The position numbers and the translations under genes were made by a program. From the NCBI RefSeq assembly GCF_033110285.1, contig NZ_CP136995.1, positions 2,728,001 through 2,792,000 on the forward strand: a stretch of DNA of 64,000 bases, written 5' to 3'. Each line of letters starts with the position of its first letter. The stretch's first letter is position 1. Source of the DNA: Ottowia sp. SB7-C50 (GTDB taxonomy: Bacteria > Pseudomonadota > Gammaproteobacteria > Burkholderiales > Burkholderiaceae_C). Below the pieces are notes generated by a model, which had not been told where the DNA came from, did no database searches, and saw only the letters and a list, made by a program, of their open reading frames with translations. Positions 61,354 through 64,000 of the stretch are shown here, piece after piece.

Positions 61354-62097
61354 ATGGACACCTCATCCTCTTCCCCGCACGTGCGGGAAATCAGCCCCGG
61401 CCTGAGCGTGCGCGGCCTCGCGCTGCCGCTGTCCCTGCGTGACTACAAGCTGATCGCGTTCGACATGGATTCGACGCTGATCAACATCGAATGCGTGGAC
61501 GAAATCGCCGACGCCGCCGGGCGCAAGGCCGAGGTCGCCGCCATCACCGAAGCCGCCATGCGCGGCGAAATCACCGATTACAAGGAAAGCCTGCGCCGCC
61601 GCGTGGCCATGCTGGAAGGGGTGCGCGAAGAACAGCTGGCGCAGGTCTACCGCGCGCGGCTGCGCCTGAACCCTGGCGCGGCCGAACTGGTGCTGGCCTG
61701 CAAGGCCGCGGGGCTGAAGGTCCTGCTGATCTCGGGCGGCTTCACCTACTTCGCCGACCGCCTGCGCGACCGCCTGGCACTGGACTTCGCCCGCAGCAAC
61801 AAGCTGGACATCGTCGATGGGCAACTCACCGGCCGCATCCTGCCGCAAAGCTGGGGCGACATCTGCGACGGCGACATGAAGCGCCAGACCGTGCTTCGCG
61901 TGTGCAGCCTGCTCGGCTGCGACCCGGCCCAGGCCATTGCCATGGGAGACGGCGCCAACGACCTGGAAATGATGGGCGCCGTCGGCCTGTCTGTCGCCTA
62001 CCGCGCCAAGCCCCGCGTGCGCGAGCAGGCCAAAGTGGCGATCGACATGGGCGGGCTGGATCGGCTGCTGGAAGTGTTCAGCGAAGCCGATCGCTGA
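61354..62097 (+). CDS. serB: Phosphoserine phosphatase
   Basis: A 247-residue HAD-family phosphatase that carries out the last step of serine synthesis. Motif I is A-F-D-M-D-S-T-L with the nucleophile D37 and D39. Conserved E-C-V-D-E-I near 45-50 and R-G-E-I near 70 bind substrate. Motif II is L-I-S-G-G-F-T near 127-133 and motif III G-D-G-A-N-D near 198-203, with the Lys in the helix before it. The N terminus lacks the long ACT-like domain of E. coli SerB, as in many betaproteobacteria. The start M-D-T-S-S-S-S is preferred; the frame extends upstream through the repeat to 61282 but that part looks non-coding. Confidence 0.94.
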   Translation: MDTSSSSPHVREISPGLSVRGLALPLSLRDYKLIAFDMDSTLINIECVDEIADAAGRKAEVAAITEAAMRGEITDYKESLRRRVAMLEGVREEQLAQVYRARLRLNPGAAELVLACKAAGLKVLLISGGFTYFADRLRDRLALDFARSNKLDIVDGQLTGRILPQSWGDICDGDMKRQTVLRVCSLLGCDPAQAIAMGDGANDLEMMGAVGLSVAYRAKPRVREQAKVAIDMGGLDRLLEVFSEADR

Positions 62098-62106
62098 CCC
62101 GCGCCT

Positions 62107-63471
62107 TCAGGCCGGTACCGCCGGCAAGCCCGACAGCGCCTGGGCCAGTTCCTTCTCGTCGTAGCTCTGGTCGGTCAGTTCGCCGGCAAAGTACTTCTGG
62201 TAGCTGCCCATGTCGAAGTGGCCGTGGCCGCTCAGGTTGAACAGGATGGTCTCGGCCTTGCCTTCGCGCTTGCAGCGCAGGGCTTCCTCGATGGCGCCGC
62301 GCACGGCGTGGTTGGCTTCAGGCGCGGGCACGATGCCTTCGGCGCGGGCAAAGGTGACGCCGGCTTCAAAGCATTGGTTCTGCGTGTAGGCGGTGGCTTC
62401 GAGCAGGCCCAGTTCCTTGCAGTGGCTGACCAAGGGCGCCATGCCGTGGTAGCGAAGGCCACCGGCGTGAAAGCCCGGCGGGGTGAACGTGCTGCCCAGC
62501 GTGTGCATCTTGGTCAGCGGGGTCATGTGGCCGGTGTCGCCGAAGTCGTAGGCGTATTTGCCGCGCGTGAGGCTTGGGCACGCCGCCGGCTCGACGGCCA
62601 CGATGCGCGGCTTGGCGCCGCCGCGCAGGCCATAGCCGATGAACGGGAACGCGATGCCCGCGAAGTTGCTGCCGCCGCCGGTGCAGCCTACGATGACGTC
62701 GGGCCAGGCGTCGGCCATGTGCATCTGCTCCATCGCTTCCAGTCCGATGATGGTCTGATGCAGCAGCACGTGGTTGAGCACGCTGCCCAGCGCGTACTTG
62801 GTGTCGTCGCGCTGCGCCGCGATCTCCACCGCTTCGCTGATGGCGATGCCCAGGCTGCCCGGGTGGTCGGGGTTCTCGGCCAGCACGCGGCGGCCGTATT
62901 CGGTCTCGTTGCTGGGCGATGCCACGCAGCGCGCGCCGTACGTTTCCATCAGCGCGCGACGGTAGGGCTTCTGGTCATAGCTGACGCGCACCTGGTAGAT
63001 CGTCACGTCCAGGCCGAACAGTTGCCCGGCCATGGCGAGCGAGCTGCCCCACTGGCCGGCGCCGGTCTCGGTGGTCAGCCGCTTGATGCCGGCCTGCGCG
63101 TTGTAGAAGGCCTGCGGAATGGCCGAGTTGGGCTTGTGGCTGCCGGCGGGGCTGACGCCTTCGTATTTGTAGAAGATGCGCGCCGGCGTGCCCAGGGCTT
63201 TTTCAAGACGGTGCGCGCGAAACAGCGGCGCCGGGCGCCACAGGCGGAACACTTCGCGCACGGGTTCGGGGATTTCGACCTCGCGCTCGGTCGTCACCTC
63301 TTGCTGAATCAGCGACATCGGAAACAGCGGCGCCAGGTCGTCCGGGCCGATGGGCTGCAGGGTGCCCGGGTGCAGCACCGGCGGCATCGGCTTGGGCAAG
63401 TCGGCCTGGATGTTGTACCAGAACTTGGGCATCTGGCTTTCTTGCAGCAGGTACTTGGTTTGGGTGCTCAT
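62107..63471 (-). CDS. TrpB-like pyridoxal phosphate enzyme (TrpB2)
   Basis: A 454-residue enzyme of the TrpB2 group, longer than classical TrpB (about 400). The PLP lysine lies in G-V-S-P-A-G-S-H-K-P-N-S near 118. The loop G-A-G-Q-W-G-S-S-L near 150-158 and the phosphate-binding G-C-T-G-G-G-S-N near 248-255 follow. The N-terminal extension (W-Y-N-I-Q-A-D-L-P near 18-26, P-M-S-L-I-Q-Q-E near 53-60) marks TrpB2. It probably condenses indole and serine to tryptophan, perhaps salvaging indole without TrpA; that is inferred from characterised relatives. A strong GGAGGA ribosome site precedes the chosen ATG. It converges on serB and is divergent from the thioredoxin-like gene. Confidence 0.9.
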   Translation of the reverse strand: MSTQTKYLLQESQMPKFWYNIQADLPKPMPPVLHPGTLQPIGPDDLAPLFPMSLIQQEVTTEREVEIPEPVREVFRLWRPAPLFRAHRLEKALGTPARIFYKYEGVSPAGSHKPNSAIPQAFYNAQAGIKRLTTETGAGQWGSSLAMAGQLFGLDVTIYQVRVSYDQKPYRRALMETYGARCVASPSNETEYGRRVLAENPDHPGSLGIAISEAVEIAAQRDDTKYALGSVLNHVLLHQTIIGLEAMEQMHMADAWPDVIVGCTGGGSNFAGIAFPFIGYGLRGGAKPRIVAVEPAACPSLTRGKYAYDFGDTGHMTPLTKMHTLGSTFTPPGFHAGGLRYHGMAPLVSHCKELGLLEATAYTQNQCFEAGVTFARAEGIVPAPEANHAVRGAIEEALRCKREGKAETILFNLSGHGHFDMGSYQKYFAGELTDQSYDEKELAQALSGLPAVPA

Positions 63472-63532
63472 GGCTGTTTCCTCCAGCGTTGGTCTAAAGT
63501 GCCAGTATGCCAGCGGCGCGGACACCCCCTTC

Positions 63533-64000
63533 ATGAATCGAGCGCAAGCGCCCGCGTGGGGCCGATGGCGCTCGCACCTCGTCACGCTGGCGATGGTGCT
63601 GGCGGTGCTGGCCGGCGCGCACCTGTGGCAGACGCGCCATGTGCCCAGTGGGCCGGCGCCCGACTTCGAGGCACTGGCCGTGAGCGCACAGGACGGCGCC
63701 GTGCTGAGCCTGGCGCAGTGGCGCGCCGCGCACCCCGGCCGGCCCGTGGCGCTGCATTTCTGGGCCGACTGGTGCACGATCTGCCGACTGGAGCAATCCA
63801 GCATCACGGCCGTCGCCGCCGACTGGCCGGTGCTGACCGTGGCCATGCAATCGGGCGACGTGGCCGCCGTGCGCCGCGTGCTGGCGCAGCGCGGCCTGGC
63901 CTGGCCCACCGTGATCGACCCCGACGGCGCGCTGGCCGCGCGCTACGGCCTGGGTGCCGTGCCGGCGTTGGTCGTCATCGACGCTGGAGGCCGCATTCGT
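63533..64000 (+). CDS. Thioredoxin-like protein disulfide oxidoreductase, partial
   Basis: A frame open from ATG to the end of the window, 156 codons, so the C terminus is missing. An N-terminal membrane anchor (L-V-T-L-A-M-V-L-A-V-L-A-G-A-H-L near 17-32) leads to a periplasmic thioredoxin fold. It shows G-P-A-P-D-F-E near 40-46, the active site F-W-A-D-W-C-T-I-C-R near 76-85 (C-x-x-C) and the cis-proline region G-A-V-P-A-L-V-V near 142-149. The plan matches TlpA/ScsD-like membrane-tethered oxidoreductases, which reduce or isomerise disulfides outside the cytoplasm. It starts 61 bp from the divergent TrpB2 gene. Confidence 0.85.
   Translation, partial: MNRAQAPAWGRWRSHLVTLAMVLAVLAGAHLWQTRHVPSGPAPDFEALAVSAQDGAVLSLAQWRAAHPGRPVALHFWADWCTICRLEQSSITAVAADWPVLTVAMQSGDVAAVRRVLAQRGLAWPTVIDPDGALAARYGLGAVPALVVIDAGGRIR

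Overview
The window is a 64 kb stretch of high-GC chromosome from a betaproteobacterium, most likely a member of the Comamonadaceae (Burkholderiales). This rests on the protein set (Bug-type solute receptor, RibBX-type riboflavin enzyme, ybgC-tolQRA, ispD-ispF next to mfd, GluQ-RS, TrpB2) and on a short dispersed element of the form GCTAT-n-ATAGC followed by paired GCGCTT/AAGCGC arms, a type I associate with Comamonadaceae intergenic regions. No prophage, transposase, CRISPR array or rRNA operon was seen. Most genes are core or housekeeping, with some catabolic and transport modules.

Layout. 1-8.5 kb: end of a GNAT acetyltransferase, a DUF2889 protein, a P1-family aminopeptidase, a TAXI-type receptor, then a minus-strand L(+)-tartrate dehydratase operon (Bug receptor, ttdA, ttdB) with a divergent LysR regulator, an asparaginase and a small secreted protein. 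8.7-20 kb: a YddA/SbmA-type ABC exporter, an exported peroxiredoxin, a DUF421 membrane protein, a broken Ala-rich lipoprotein, a ZIP metal transporter, EttA, a frameshifted hypothetical gene, a RhlE-type DEAD-box helicase, an atypical SDR and a cupin. 20-30 kb: SDR, phosphodiesterase, acyl-CoA ligase and thioesterase on the plus strand; a complete TRAP transporter on the minus strand; glyoxalase I; a CYTH-CHAD protein; an OmpA-like protein. 30-43 kb: ChaC-like protein, PdxH, AEC permease, ribBX-ribH-nusB, an aminotransferase, ybgC-tolQ-tolR-tolA, and dnaE. 43-64 kb: DoxX and pirin with a divergent LysR, an amine-oxidase-like flavoprotein, gluQ, tRNA-Val(GAC), relA with a coupled hydrolase, a SIMPL protein, an OmpR/EnvZ-type pair, ispD-ispF, mfd, a second small secreted protein, an L,D-transpeptidase, serB, TrpB2 and the start of a thioredoxin-like protein.

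Three observations stand out. (1) Eighteen copies of the 40-70 bp element were found by eye. Several lie inside or at the ends of reading frames (TAXI receptor, ispD, gluQ, ispF, P1 peptidase) and several form the DNA just before start codons. (2) Four genes (a hypothetical gene, tolQ, an amine oxidase and relA) are each broken by a +1 shift at a run of exactly seven G or C; removing one base restores each frame. This is more likely a sequencing artefact than four real mutations. (3) Two unlinked genes encode small secreted proteins that share a 27-residue N-terminal block (21 identities, no gaps) and a PRRDR tail, apparently an uncharacterised family.

All calls come from reading the sequence and from memory of protein families. 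No database search was run, and residue positions are approximate unless a specific codon is given.
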